Shown here: positions 17,852-26,802 of the stretch, piece by piece
Layout of the letters: each line of letters starts with the position of its first letter
Numbering within the stretch: the stretch's first letter is position 1
Assembly (NCBI RefSeq): GCF_002849225.1
Contig: NZ_PKMC01000001.1
Location: 706,426 to 770,425 of the forward strand
DNA: 64,000 bases
Direction of reading: 5' to 3'
Origin: Actinomyces sp. UMB0138
GTDB lineage: Bacteria; Bacillota; Negativicutes; Veillonellales; Veillonellaceae
Program-made: the position numbers and the translations under genes
Notes under the pieces: model-generated
The model's input: the letters and a program-made list of their open reading frames with translations, nothing else
What the model was told of the DNA's origin: nothing
Databases searched by the model: none

Positions 17852-18820
17852 ATGCGAAAGCAATTAGGACTCTTGCTGGCAGTCGCACTTGTGGCTGCCA
17901 GTATTTGTTCATGCAGCACAACGCCGCAACTGCGGCTGCTCTGTTCAAACGACGAACAGGTTTGTGCCGCCTGGGCCAGGGCATATTCCGAAAGCAGAAA
18001 TATTTCGGTTCATTTCCTAAGACTGCCCACCTCTATGGCATTGTCCAGGCTGCAGTCCCGGAAAACTGATCCGGAATTCGACTTGTGGGTTGGCGGCCCT
18101 TCAGAAAACTACGAGCTCGCAGCTGCTAAAGGCCTACTGCAAGAAAGCATGCCAGCCTCGGCAAAACAGGTAAGTAGACACTTTCAATCACCCCAGCACA
18201 AATGGTTTGGGGTTTACGGATCGCTCCTTGCCGTTTGCACTGCACCTGATTCTAGGCTCGCCCTCTCCTCTTGGGCAGACCTAGCAAACCCAAAATATAC
18301 AGGAAGAATTTCTGCTTCTTCTCCACTTAGCTCCGGTACTGCCTACTCTCTAATTCAAGTTGCCGAAAAAAGTCAGAAGAATCCGAAGAGGACGCTTGAG
18401 GGCATCTACAACAACGTAGGCAGATTCACCAATTCGGGGACCGCTCCCGCCTCTGTCGTGTCCAGTGGACAGGCAGATATCGCCATCTCGTTCGTCCCCT
18501 ATTGCGTGGCAAATGGTCTCTCAGTGCACTACCCCAAGGACGGAACCACTTTCGAGATAGGCGCTGCCGGGGTCTTGAAAGGAGCCCCCCACCCAAAGCA
18601 AGCAGAGGACTTTTTGGACTGGCTGCTGGCAAAGCCCGGCCAGCAGATACTTCAGCGGGGCAAAGTGACTCAGTCACCGACCAACCGCACTTTTGCTAAT
18701 TCCCTCGATAAGGAATTAGCAGACAAGCCCGTACATGTGTTCCCAATCCACGTAGCCGAGGCGGCGAAAGGGCGCAAGAACTGGTTGAAGTGGTTCCGGG
18801 CAAAGGGATGGCAGCGATGA
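17852..18820 (+). CDS. ABC transporter substrate-binding lipoprotein, Fe3+/hexose-phosphate type
   Basis: The 322-residue product has a lipoprotein signal peptide (LGLLLAVALVAASICSC, lipidated Cys near residue 19 or 21). Its periplasmic-binding fold is of the FbpA/AfuA group, with FDLWVGGPSENYELAAAKGLL early and AGVLKGAPHPKQAEDFLDWL late. This group was first named for ferric iron, but AfuA proteins bind sugar phosphates, and the neighbouring organophosphate carrier makes that reading attractive. The start is fixed by the signal peptide. Its stop overlaps the permease start (ATGA). Confidence 0.85.
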   Translation: MRKQLGLLLAVALVAASICSCSTTPQLRLLCSNDEQVCAAWARAYSESRNISVHFLRLPTSMALSRLQSRKTDPEFDLWVGGPSENYELAAAKGLLQESMPASAKQVSRHFQSPQHKWFGVYGSLLAVCTAPDSRLALSSWADLANPKYTGRISASSPLSSGTAYSLIQVAEKSQKNPKRTLEGIYNNVGRFTNSGTAPASVVSSGQADIAISFVPYCVANGLSVHYPKDGTTFEIGAAGVLKGAPHPKQAEDFLDWLLAKPGQQILQRGKVTQSPTNRTFANSLDKELADKPVHVFPIHVAEAAKGRKNWLKWFRAKGWQR

Positions 18821-20370
18821 AAAAGACGGCAGCAGCACTTGAGTGGGCCCTTCTTTGGGCCACTTTCGCCCTCCTGGTGCTTCTGCCCGGTTGGGCGCTA
18901 GTACAGGCAGCAGGGCAGCCGGCAGATCTCAGCGCGATTATCCTTCCACTAGCGAGCTCGGTTGCCTTCGCTTTCCTATGCTCGATAGTTGCTCTGCTAT
19001 TGGGCACTCTAGCCGCAGCTGCCGTCCGCTTTCTTCCCGCTAAACTCTGGCCATTGACAGACTTGCTAGCAGCAAGCGGCGTGGCATTTCCCCCATTTAT
19101 TCACGCCGAGGCATACCAGTGGTTAGGTGATATCTTCTTCAGTCGCTCCCAACTGTGGCACTCCAACGTAGTAATTATGATTGCTGGCGCCTGCTACGTG
19201 AGTGCCTATCTGCCGCTCACCTATTTTGCGATGCGTATATCACTGGCCAAAGTTTCTCCTTCCGTTGTGGACAATTTGCGCGCCGTGGGCATCTCAGACT
19301 TAGCGATCTGTTATCACTGCGCCGCAAAACCGGCATTAGCCTGTTTACCTCCCGCGGCGCTACTCACGTTTGTGCTAACTATCTCTGATCCCCTGGTTCC
19401 CGCCCTCTTACCCCTACCCATTCCAAACGCCGCCTACTCAATTTGGCTAGCCGTAGGATCGGGAGTTTCGCTGCATCAAGCGGCCCTGCTCGCACTCATC
19501 CTGGCCGCTTTATCGATCTGTCTAGCTATTGGAGTAGGACTGTTCTACTACGCCAAGGGATTGGTTTTCCTTAGGCAGGCGCTTCTTTCTGAATCACTTC
19601 CTGCCCGCCCTATCACCCTAATACACTCTAAAACTGCCAAGATATTTACAGCCCTCGCCCTCGTCATTTTGGTAGGCAACTCCCTTGCAAGCTTCATCAT
19701 CGGCGGCGGCGCCAGCCCAGCAGGTGGCCTAGATGTTCGCGCGATCGCCACTACGGTAGTGCTTGCTGGAGTAGGCCTAGCCGTGGCGGGATTCATCGCA
19801 CTCCTTGCATTCTTTCTAGGCAGGCGGCGTAGGTCTGTGAGAGTCTTAGATTTCCTTTTCCTTATCTTATTAGGTACCCCGGGAGCCACGCTGGGCACAG
19901 CGCTATCCCTCGCATACATGTCCTCTACTCCTCTGTTCAGTGCAGTGGCTGGTACCGACTCCGACTGGTTTGTGACCGTGATGGCCTATGTAACCTCGCT
20001 AAGCCCGTTCCTCTACTTCGCTATTCGCGCATTCGCAGCATCAATAGACCGCACCAGCATTGATCTGTTACGGGTAATGGGATATTCGCGCACTAGAGCG
20101 TTCACGATTTCTTACTTGCCACAACTACGAACCCTCGCATTCTTAGCAGTAGTGATCTCCTTAGCGATGGCCGCCACCGCCTCCGCACCCCTCATGTGGG
20201 TTACTTCCCCCGACGTGCCTCTGGTGGTGCCCCTATTATTTCGGCTACTTGACCATGGTCGGGTGGCAGACGCCTTCATCCTTACCTTTGCGATGGCGAT
20301 ACTGTTATTCCTGCTGGCTGCTGCGCTTTACCCGGTGCTACGCTACCGCTCTGTTAGGAGGTTACCGTGA
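18817..20370 (+). CDS. ABC transporter permease, two fused halves
   Basis: The 517-residue product is a fused-duplicated permease of the FbpB/AfuB/ThiP type, with about twelve membrane segments. Each half carries a transmembrane domain with an EAA-like loop for the ATPase; LRAVGISDLAICYHCAAKPAL and LLRVMGYSRTRAFTISYLPQL are the two candidates. I take the ATG at 18817, which overlaps the stop of the binding-protein gene and has AAGGG upstream; ATG 18808 is possible. It overlaps the ATPase gene by 4 nt. Confidence 0.88.
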   Translation: MKKTAAALEWALLWATFALLVLLPGWALVQAAGQPADLSAIILPLASSVAFAFLCSIVALLLGTLAAAAVRFLPAKLWPLTDLLAASGVAFPPFIHAEAYQWLGDIFFSRSQLWHSNVVIMIAGACYVSAYLPLTYFAMRISLAKVSPSVVDNLRAVGISDLAICYHCAAKPALACLPPAALLTFVLTISDPLVPALLPLPIPNAAYSIWLAVGSGVSLHQAALLALILAALSICLAIGVGLFYYAKGLVFLRQALLSESLPARPITLIHSKTAKIFTALALVILVGNSLASFIIGGGASPAGGLDVRAIATTVVLAGVGLAVAGFIALLAFFLGRRRRSVRVLDFLFLILLGTPGATLGTALSLAYMSSTPLFSAVAGTDSDWFVTVMAYVTSLSPFLYFAIRAFAASIDRTSIDLLRVMGYSRTRAFTISYLPQLRTLAFLAVVISLAMAATASAPLMWVTSPDVPLVVPLLFRLLDHGRVADAFILTFAMAILLFLLAAALYPVLRYRSVRRLP

Positions 20371-21437
20371 GGCAAGGCTTACAAGTGGACCACCTAAGCG
20401 TAACCAGTGGTGATAAGACCCTGGTTGCCGACCTCTGTTTTGACGTCTCCCCTTCTGAAATGGTCGTATTGGTCGGCCCCTCCGGCGCTGGCAAATCAAG
20501 CCTTCTGAGAGCTCTGTGCGGCCTCGCAAAGGCCGCAGCGGGAACAATCTACGTCAACGGCACCGACGTGACCTCGCTCAGCCCCCAAAAGAGGCAGATG
20601 GGTCTACTCCTGTCGGACCCGGGTTTACTTCCGCACCTAACAGTTGCTGAAAATATTGCCTTGCCAGCTCCAAAAGCAACAGAGCGCGTTGAAACTAGCC
20701 TTGCCACCCTTGGCCTAACTAGCCTGCGCGAGCGGCATCCAGACTCTCTTTCAGCGGGTGAGAAACAGAAAGTAGCATTGGCGCGGCTCCTGGTGGCTCG
20801 ACCGCAAATCTTGCTTTTTGATGAACCACTCGCCCACATGGACACCGTCTCCGCAGCCAGGATGCGCACAGAAATCCTCCGGGTACATCGACACCTGGGG
20901 GCTGCAAGCATTTTCGTTACCCACTCAGCTGTAGAGGCGATGCAAATGGGCGATCGCATCATCTACTTAGAGGGCGGAAGTATTCTGCAAGATGATTTGC
21001 CAGAGGAAGTATTTGAAAGCCCGAACACCCTGGAAATTGCCAAGCACCTGGGGGCTAAAGTGCTCCTGTACGCCACCGTGCACATGTGCCCAAGTGGCGG
21101 AGACTTACTAGCGTCTACAGCCGTACTAGGCCAACGCGTGCAGGTACCTGCCCACCCTGCGCTCACAGATGGCAGAGCTGTCCTAGTAGGACATCCGAAT
21201 TGCATCACCCTTACCCCCGCTAGGGCGCAACGAGTTCACATAAAGGAAGAAGTCGGCCAGATTATCTCTACTTCTTACCTTGGCGGCGCTTATCTTTGCG
21301 AAGTGGAAACCGAGCAGGGGCGCATCTCGGTTGAAGTTCCCGCAGACGGGCCGGTTCCAGCCCCCGCCGATGCAGTCAGGATGAAGATAAATGCGGACCT
21401 GATGTGGGCATTACCGGTAGCCAACCATAGAGATTAA
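20367..21437 (+). CDS. ABC transporter ATP-binding protein
   Basis: The 356-residue ATPase has Walker A (GPSGAGKSS), a Q-loop region, the signature in SLSAGEKQKVALAR (LSAGE rather than LSGGQ), Walker B (ILLFDEP) and the switch His in FVTHSAVEA. A C-terminal regulatory part of the TOBE/OB type follows from about residue 240, as in FbpC/PotA-like ATPases. It starts with GTG at 20367, overlapping the permease stop (GTGA). Together with the preceding two genes it makes a complete importer. Confidence 0.92.
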   Translation: MRQGLQVDHLSVTSGDKTLVADLCFDVSPSEMVVLVGPSGAGKSSLLRALCGLAKAAAGTIYVNGTDVTSLSPQKRQMGLLLSDPGLLPHLTVAENIALPAPKATERVETSLATLGLTSLRERHPDSLSAGEKQKVALARLLVARPQILLFDEPLAHMDTVSAARMRTEILRVHRHLGAASIFVTHSAVEAMQMGDRIIYLEGGSILQDDLPEEVFESPNTLEIAKHLGAKVLLYATVHMCPSGGDLLASTAVLGQRVQVPAHPALTDGRAVLVGHPNCITLTPARAQRVHIKEEVGQIISTSYLGGAYLCEVETEQGRISVEVPADGPVPAPADAVRMKINADLMWALPVANHRD

Positions 21438-21460
21438 ACAAAAAAACCGGCCGAAGCCGG
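21438..21460 (-). terminator. Intrinsic terminator of the three-tRNA unit
   Basis: On the minus strand CCGGC, loop TTCG, GCCGG is followed by seven T residues. It lies 5 nt after the 3' end of tRNA-Val(GAC) and ends the minus-strand tRNA transcript just inside the 3' flank of the plus-strand ATPase gene. Confidence 0.88.
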
Positions 21461-21464
21461 ATAG

Positions 21465-21536
21465 TGGGCGATACTGGGATCGAACCAGTGACCTCTTCCG
21501 TGTCGAGGAAGCGCGCTACCGCTGCGCCAATCGCCC
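21465..21536 (-). tRNA. tRNA-Val (anticodon GAC), with C at position 33
   Basis: The 72-nt cloverleaf has acceptor GGGCGAT/ATCGCCC, discriminator A and no encoded CCA. The anticodon stem CTTCC/GGAAG encloses the loop TCGACAC, which places GAC at 34-36. Base 33 is then C instead of the nearly universal U. The T arm (TCACTGGTTCGATCCCAGT region) is normal. It is the last gene of the Gly-Cys-Val unit. Confidence 0.9.
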
Positions 21537-21537
21537 G

Positions 21538-21608
21538 AGGTGGGTACCGGATTCGAACCGGTGTTTACGGCTTTGCAGGCCGCTGCCTATCCTCTCGGCC
21601 AACCCACC
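21538..21608 (-). tRNA. tRNA-Cys (anticodon GCA)
   Basis: The 71-nt cloverleaf has acceptor GGTGGGT/ACCCACC, the U73 discriminator expected for tRNA-Cys, and anticodon loop CTGCAAA with GCA at 34-36. It lies 1 nt upstream of tRNA-Val(GAC) in transcription order, so the spacer is minimal. Confidence 0.95.
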
Positions 21609-21636
21609 GGAGAAGGATCCCTATTCGGTCTCCTAG

Positions 21637-21709
21637 AGCGGATGACGGGACTCGAACCCGCGACCCTCACCTTGGCAAGGTGATGCTCTACCAACTGAGC
21701 CACATCCGC
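21637..21709 (-). tRNA. tRNA-Gly (anticodon GCC)
   Basis: The 73-nt cloverleaf has acceptor GCGGATG/CATCCGC, anticodon stem TCACC/GGTGA and loop TTGCCAA, with GCC at 34-36. It is the first gene of the minus-strand unit tRNA-Gly, tRNA-Cys, tRNA-Val. Confidence 0.95.
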
Positions 21710-21751
21710 GTGCCATCCTGAGAACCTTTCGGCTCAACAGGTGCGAGAAGA

Positions 21752-21760
21752 ACATTAGCA
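21752..21760 (-). promoter_or_regulatory. Candidate extended -10 for the Gly-Cys-Val tRNA unit
   Basis: On the minus strand TGCTAATGT gives an extended -10 (TG, C, TAATGT) about 43 nt upstream of tRNA-Gly. The matching -35 region (TTATTT at 17 bp) is weak. Confidence 0.38.
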
Positions 21761-21885
21761 TGGGACGGCGCTGAAAATAAAATCAGATTGGACGTGAGTC
21801 CGAACACGTTTGCCAATTTTTCCTGTAATTACAACGGAAAACTCCACTAAGAGCCCACTCCTTTCAAATATCGGCCGCAGCGATT

Positions 21886-21913
21886 TTGATGCCCAGCATT
21901 TTTTTGCTAAAGT
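21886..21913 (+). promoter_or_regulatory. Candidate promoter of tRNA-Val(CAC)
   Basis: TTGATG (21886-21891) and TAAAGT (21908-21913) are separated by 16 bp, and the tRNA begins 11 nt later at 21925. The spacer contains a run of seven T. Confidence 0.55.
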
Positions 21914-21924
21914 TTCTCTTCGCC

Positions 21925-21996
21925 GGGCCATTGGCGCAGTGGTAGCGCGCTTCCTTCACACGGAAGAGGTCACTGGTTCGAACCCAGTATGGCCCA
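21925..21996 (+). tRNA. tRNA-Val (anticodon CAC)
   Basis: The 72-nt cloverleaf has acceptor GGGCCAT/ATGGCCC, discriminator A, and anticodon stem CTTCC/GGAAG with loop TTCACAC, which places CAC at 34-36 after a normal U33. It is nearly identical to the tRNA-Val(GAC) about 390 nt away on the other strand apart from the acceptor, D-loop, anticodon loop and T-loop differences, so the two are relatives by duplication. Confidence 0.95.
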
Positions 21997-22001
21997 CAAT
22001 G

Positions 22002-22028
22002 AACCTCCCTTAGACGGGAGGTTTTCTT
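22002..22028 (+). terminator. Intrinsic terminator of tRNA-Val(CAC)
   Basis: AACCTCCC and GGGAGGTT enclose the loop TTAGAC and are followed by a T-rich run (TTTTCTTGTTT). It starts 6 nt after the tRNA 3' end. Confidence 0.88.
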
Positions 22029-22144
22029 GTTTAACTTCCTCTTCCCCACTTCTTGGCTGCAATTGGCCGCTGCAAGAGAGTCCCAAGTTGGCGCATTTTC
22101 GCTCTTCGGAGGCCAGAATGACCAAAACGTGAGAACCTAAAGGT

Positions 22145-24307
22145 ATGAATATTAGGCCAGGAGTTCCGTACCCATTAGGCGCAACGTATGACGGCACAGG
22201 GACAAACTTTGCCCTTTTCTCGTCCGTTGCCGAATCCGTTGAGCTTTGCTTGATAGACGACAATCTCGCTGAAGAACGCATAAAACTTACAGAGTGCGAC
22301 AACAATGTGTGGCATTGCTACATTCCCGGGATTATCCCCGGACAGCGCTACGGCTACCGAGTCAGCGGGCCCTTTGATCCAGCTGCCGGACATCGCTGCG
22401 ACCGAGCAAAGCTCCTCCTTGACCCCTATGCCAGGGCAATTGAAGGCGAAGTTCAAAATTCTAATTCTGTCTACTCCTACAACTTCGACAATCCTGACGA
22501 ACGCAACACGGAAGATTCTCTTGGTTCTACTATGTTGTCGCTCGTTTCCAGCCCATTCTTTGACTGGGCCCATGATCGTCCTCCGGGACATGACTACCAT
22601 GAGCTCGTAATTTATGAGGCCCACGTGCGCGGCCTGACCATGCTGAATCCAGACATCCCAGAGGATATTCGCGGCACCTATTCAGCTATCGCCCACCCAT
22701 CTACAGTGGAGCATCTAAAAGAACTAGGCGTCAACGCCCTCGAGCTGATGCCGATCCACCAGTTCGTAAACGATTCCAGCCTGAAAGAGCGTGGCCTTTC
22801 AAACTACTGGGGCTATAACACTATTGGTTTCTTTGCCCCACATAACGCCTACTCCTCCGACCCGCGCAGTTCTGTGCAGGAATTCAAGCAGATGGTGAAG
22901 GCTCTGCATGACGCAGATATTGAGGTGATCTTGGATGTCGTCTATAACCACACGGCCGAGGGCAACCATATGGGGCCAACGTTATCTTTCAGAGGCATTG
23001 ATAATGCTTCCTACTACCGGCTGGTAGATGAAGACAAAGCCCACTACTTCGACACTACCGGAACAGGCAACTCGCTGCTAATGCGCTCGCCTGCAGTACT
23101 GCAGCTCATCATGGATTCGCTCCGATACTGGGTTACTGAAATGCACGTAGACGGATTCCGTTTCGATCTGGCTTCCACCCTGGCCCGCCAATTCCACGAA
23201 GTAGATAAGCTCTCTGCTTTCTTTGAACTAATCCACCAAGATCCAATTATCTCTAGGGTAAAGCTTATTGCCGAGCCTTGGGACGTAGGCGAGGGCGGCT
23301 ACATGGTGGGCCAGTTCCCAGTCCTTTGGAGTGAGTGGAACGGGTCTTACCGCGACACGGTGCGTGATTTCTGGCGCGGCCAATTCTCCACCCTGGCAAA
23401 ATTCGGTTCCAGATTGGCAGGTTCTTCTGATCTGTACCAAGACGATGGCCGCAAACCTATGTCTTCGATCAACTTTGTCACTGCTCACGACGGATTTACC
23501 CTGAACGACCTGGTTTCCTATAACGAAAAGCACAATGAGGCCAACGGCGAGGATAACCGGGATGGCTCTGACAACAACCTGTCGTGGAATTGCGGAGTCG
23601 AGGGTGAGACAGACGATCCCGAGGTACTGAATCTGCGGATGCGCCAACGGAAGAACTTCATCGCCACCATGATGGTTTCTCAGGGCGTTCCCATGATCTC
23701 GCACGGAGATGAGGTTGCTCGCACCCAAGGCGGCAACAACAACGTGTACTGTCAGGACAATGAGATCTCCTGGATGAGCTGGGAAGAGACGGATACGTCC
23801 TCGGAAATGTTCGATTTTACGAAGAGGGCGATTAGGATGCGGCGGGAACACCCGGTATTTCGCAGGCGCCGTTTCTTCGCTGGCAACCCGCAACAAGGTG
23901 GAGAATCTGAGCGTGGCGAGATCGAGTGGATGAACCCAGATTCTTCCCACATGACTGCCGAATCTTGGGACGCAGCCTACGCTCGCACATTGATGTTCTA
24001 TTTGAATGGGTTGGCCATTGGCGAACCTGACGATATGGGCAATCGTATTGTTGACTCAGATTTTCTGGTGCTTATGAATGCAGCCCCCGAGGACATCGAA
24101 TTTACGCTGCCGCCGCAAGAGTACGGCAAGTCGTGGACTGTGTGCCTCGACACCGACGAACAGCATGTCGATACCGACTTCTCTGCCGGTGACAAGATCT
24201 GTCTTCGCAACAGGTCAGTGCTGGTCATGGAACATACCCGTGAGGAGGGCGAGGACGCCCCTACCGTGAGCGTAGAAAAGGTCCTTCCTCCGGTACACAA
24301 CGAATAG
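22145..24307 (+). CDS. glgX: Glycogen debranching enzyme GlgX
   Basis: GlgX cuts alpha-1,6 branches of glycogen or limit dextrins (GH13, isoamylase type). The 720-residue product opens with MNIRPGVPYPLGATYDGTG, the usual family start. It has a CBM48-like N-terminal domain and the GH13 barrel with DVVYNHTAEGNH (region I), DGFRFDLASTLAR (nucleophile Asp), LIAEPWDVG (acid/base Glu) and NFVTAHDGFTLNDLV (third acid Asp). treY and treZ follow without a gap, so it likely plays the TreX role of the trehalose pathway. The ATG has only AAAGG one base upstream, a weak site. Confidence 0.95.
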   Translation: MNIRPGVPYPLGATYDGTGTNFALFSSVAESVELCLIDDNLAEERIKLTECDNNVWHCYIPGIIPGQRYGYRVSGPFDPAAGHRCDRAKLLLDPYARAIEGEVQNSNSVYSYNFDNPDERNTEDSLGSTMLSLVSSPFFDWAHDRPPGHDYHELVIYEAHVRGLTMLNPDIPEDIRGTYSAIAHPSTVEHLKELGVNALELMPIHQFVNDSSLKERGLSNYWGYNTIGFFAPHNAYSSDPRSSVQEFKQMVKALHDADIEVILDVVYNHTAEGNHMGPTLSFRGIDNASYYRLVDEDKAHYFDTTGTGNSLLMRSPAVLQLIMDSLRYWVTEMHVDGFRFDLASTLARQFHEVDKLSAFFELIHQDPIISRVKLIAEPWDVGEGGYMVGQFPVLWSEWNGSYRDTVRDFWRGQFSTLAKFGSRLAGSSDLYQDDGRKPMSSINFVTAHDGFTLNDLVSYNEKHNEANGEDNRDGSDNNLSWNCGVEGETDDPEVLNLRMRQRKNFIATMMVSQGVPMISHGDEVARTQGGNNNVYCQDNEISWMSWEETDTSSEMFDFTKRAIRMRREHPVFRRRRFFAGNPQQGGESERGEIEWMNPDSSHMTAESWDAAYARTLMFYLNGLAIGEPDDMGNRIVDSDFLVLMNAAPEDIEFTLPPQEYGKSWTVCLDTDEQHVDTDFSAGDKICLRNRSVLVMEHTREEGEDAPTVSVEKVLPPVHNE

Positions 24308-24315
24308 GAGTTGCC

Positions 24316-26802
24316 ATGTCTCACCCCCACTTACCCAAGCCGGGGAAACGCCTTCCCATTAGCACCTACCGACTGCAGCTGAATGAGAATTTCACCTGCA
24401 GAGATGCTATTGGAGTGTTGGATTACCTGGTGGCGTTGGGGGTTACTGACATCTACCTGTCCCCTATTTTGCAGGCAGCTCCTGGTTCTAAACACGGTTA
24501 TGACGTGGTTGATCACCGCCACGTCTCCCGGCAGATAGGCGGGCGCAAGGCATTTGAGGAACTAGCCAGCGCCGCCCACGAGGCAGGCCTTGGGGTGATC
24601 GTCGACGTGGTACCAAATCATATGGCAGTCCCAACCCCGGTATGGCACTCGCGGGCCATGTGGTCGGTACTAAAACGTGGCCTCGAATCCGAGTATGCGA
24701 ATTGGTTCGATGTTGAGGTAAACGAGCCAATTTTGATGCCGATTTTGGGTGCTCGTATCGGCCAGGTGTTGGCTGCTGGAGAGCTGGAGCTTGTCAAGAT
24801 GCGTGTGCCCACCGAGCCGGATCGTGGTCAGCAGTGGGTATTGCGCTACTTCGATCATGTTTTTCCTGTTGCCGAAGGTACCGAGTCTTTGCCTCTGGAA
24901 GTGCTGGTAGAACGGCAGCATTACCGCCTAGCGCATTGGAAGGTCGCCTCGGAAGAATTGAATTATCGCAGATTCTTCGATGTGGGGTCACTAGCCGGGA
25001 TAAGGGTTGAGCTGCCCGAGGTGTTCAATGCGACGCACGCGCTCCTTTTGGAACTGTTCAATGCCGGGTTTATTGACGCCTTCCGGGTCGATCATCCCGA
25101 TGGGCTAGCTGATCCGCGGGGATACTTTCGGGCCTTGTCTGAAGCAACGGGAGGGGCTTGGATAGTGGCTGAAAAGATTTTGGAAGCGAACGAGCAGATG
25201 CCCTCAGATTGGCCCGTAAGCGGCACCACTGGGTACGACACGGCCTGGCGACTTAACGCTCTAAATGTGAACCAGTCGGCTGCTCTTTCCCTGGGGGCAG
25301 TCATGGCGCAGGTAAGTGGCGATTCGCCCTCTTCTTACAGGCAGATCGTACGCGAGGCAAAAGCGCAGATTATCGACACTTCGCTTGCGGCGGAGGTGCG
25401 CCGACTCGGGAACGTCATCTGGAATATTTGCTTGGAAGATTTCCGATTGCGCGATCACACCTTCAGAGGGCTTATTACCTGTCTGCGAACCTTGATCATT
25501 CAAATGGATCGATATCGTGCCTATGTCGTGCCCTCTGAGAGTGCCCCTGCCCTGTCTAGGGCTGTTGTCCAGGAGGCGGCTGCGAGGGCGAAGAAGGAAC
25601 TTCCCGAAGACCTCTCGGACACGATGGATGTCATTGTGGCACTGGTCCTAGGAGACGAGATTGGTTCTGCCGGTAATTATGAATCGGCAGCGCAGAAGGC
25701 GGAGGTGCTAGTTCGATTCCAGCAGGTGTGTGGTGCGGTGATGGCGAAGGGGGTAGAGGACACCGCTTTTTATCGCTGGACCCATCTACTTTCGCTTACG
25801 GAGGTGGGGTCTGATCCTTCCCAGTTTGGCATCAGTGTCGACGAGATGCACCGGCACGCTGCTTACATAGCTGCGCAGTGGCCGGCAACGATGACCTGTG
25901 GCAGTACCCATGACACAAAACGGGGCGAGGACGTGCGCGCTCGGCTGAATACCATTGCGTCTTTTCCCGACAAATGGTCAAACCTGGTTGCAGATCTTCG
26001 CGAAGCATCTAATTCCTACAGGCCACGAGATCTTGACGGGCGGATCGAATACATACTGTGGCAGACTTTAGTGGGGACATGGTCAGATGCAGGGCCTATT
26101 AGCTTCGATAGGCTGGAAGGCTACCTGTTGAAGGCCGCGCGGGAGCAGAAGACGTGGACGAGCTGGATAGATACCGCTGCCTCCCGCGAAAAGCGCATGA
26201 CCGAGTTTGCCCGCAATGTGCTGAAGGATCCCGCTGTTAGGGAGCTGGTTTTATGCTGGCGGGAAGAAACCGCCGAGTGCACAAAGGCAGCAATTTTGTC
26301 TACTAAGACACTTCAGCTGACCATGCCCGGTGTAGCAGATATATATCAGGGCACCGAGATGGTGGGGACAAGCCTGGTTGATCCAGACAATCGGCGGCCG
26401 GTTGACTTTGACGCACGTAAGAAGTCCTTAGAACGATTGCTCTCTGGCTGGGCTCCGGAAAATATTGACGAGGAGAAGCTGGACCTGGTTCGACGCATCC
26501 TGGCACTGCGAGCCAAGCTGCCCAATGTTTTTGTTTCCGCTGAGTCAGACTATGCGGCCTTGCCAGTTTCTACCTCTCATGCCCTGGCTTTCTCACGCGG
26601 GGTGGGCACTCCTCAGGTGGTAGTTATTGCAGCTAGAACCTTCGCTAACAAGGATAATTGGCACTCACACACCGTTGGGATTCCCGAGGGAGAATGGGCA
26701 TCGATCTTCCATGACCAGAAGGTGTGCGGCGGCGTCCGTCCTCTTTCGGAGGTATTAGGAAATTCCACGGTCGAGATCTTGGTTCGGACTGAGCTGACAT
26801 GA
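24316..26802 (+). CDS. treY: Maltooligosyltrehalose synthase TreY
   Basis: TreY turns the reducing-end alpha-1,4 bond of a maltooligosaccharide into an alpha,alpha-1,1 bond. The 828-residue GH13 protein shows ISTYRLQLNENFTCRDA, TDIYLSPILQAAPGSKHGYD, VDVVPNHMA, the nucleophile region DAFRVDHPDGLADP and acid/base IVAEKILEANE. The late segment CGSTHDTKRGEDVRARL is a TreY hallmark. AGGAG stands 5 nt before the ATG. It overlaps treZ by 4 nt (ATGA). Length is slightly above many TreY proteins. Confidence 0.95.
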   Translation: MSHPHLPKPGKRLPISTYRLQLNENFTCRDAIGVLDYLVALGVTDIYLSPILQAAPGSKHGYDVVDHRHVSRQIGGRKAFEELASAAHEAGLGVIVDVVPNHMAVPTPVWHSRAMWSVLKRGLESEYANWFDVEVNEPILMPILGARIGQVLAAGELELVKMRVPTEPDRGQQWVLRYFDHVFPVAEGTESLPLEVLVERQHYRLAHWKVASEELNYRRFFDVGSLAGIRVELPEVFNATHALLLELFNAGFIDAFRVDHPDGLADPRGYFRALSEATGGAWIVAEKILEANEQMPSDWPVSGTTGYDTAWRLNALNVNQSAALSLGAVMAQVSGDSPSSYRQIVREAKAQIIDTSLAAEVRRLGNVIWNICLEDFRLRDHTFRGLITCLRTLIIQMDRYRAYVVPSESAPALSRAVVQEAAARAKKELPEDLSDTMDVIVALVLGDEIGSAGNYESAAQKAEVLVRFQQVCGAVMAKGVEDTAFYRWTHLLSLTEVGSDPSQFGISVDEMHRHAAYIAAQWPATMTCGSTHDTKRGEDVRARLNTIASFPDKWSNLVADLREASNSYRPRDLDGRIEYILWQTLVGTWSDAGPISFDRLEGYLLKAAREQKTWTSWIDTAASREKRMTEFARNVLKDPAVRELVLCWREETAECTKAAILSTKTLQLTMPGVADIYQGTEMVGTSLVDPDNRRPVDFDARKKSLERLLSGWAPENIDEEKLDLVRRILALRAKLPNVFVSAESDYAALPVSTSHALAFSRGVGTPQVVVIAARTFANKDNWHSHTVGIPEGEWASIFHDQKVCGGVRPLSEVLGNSTVEILVRTELT

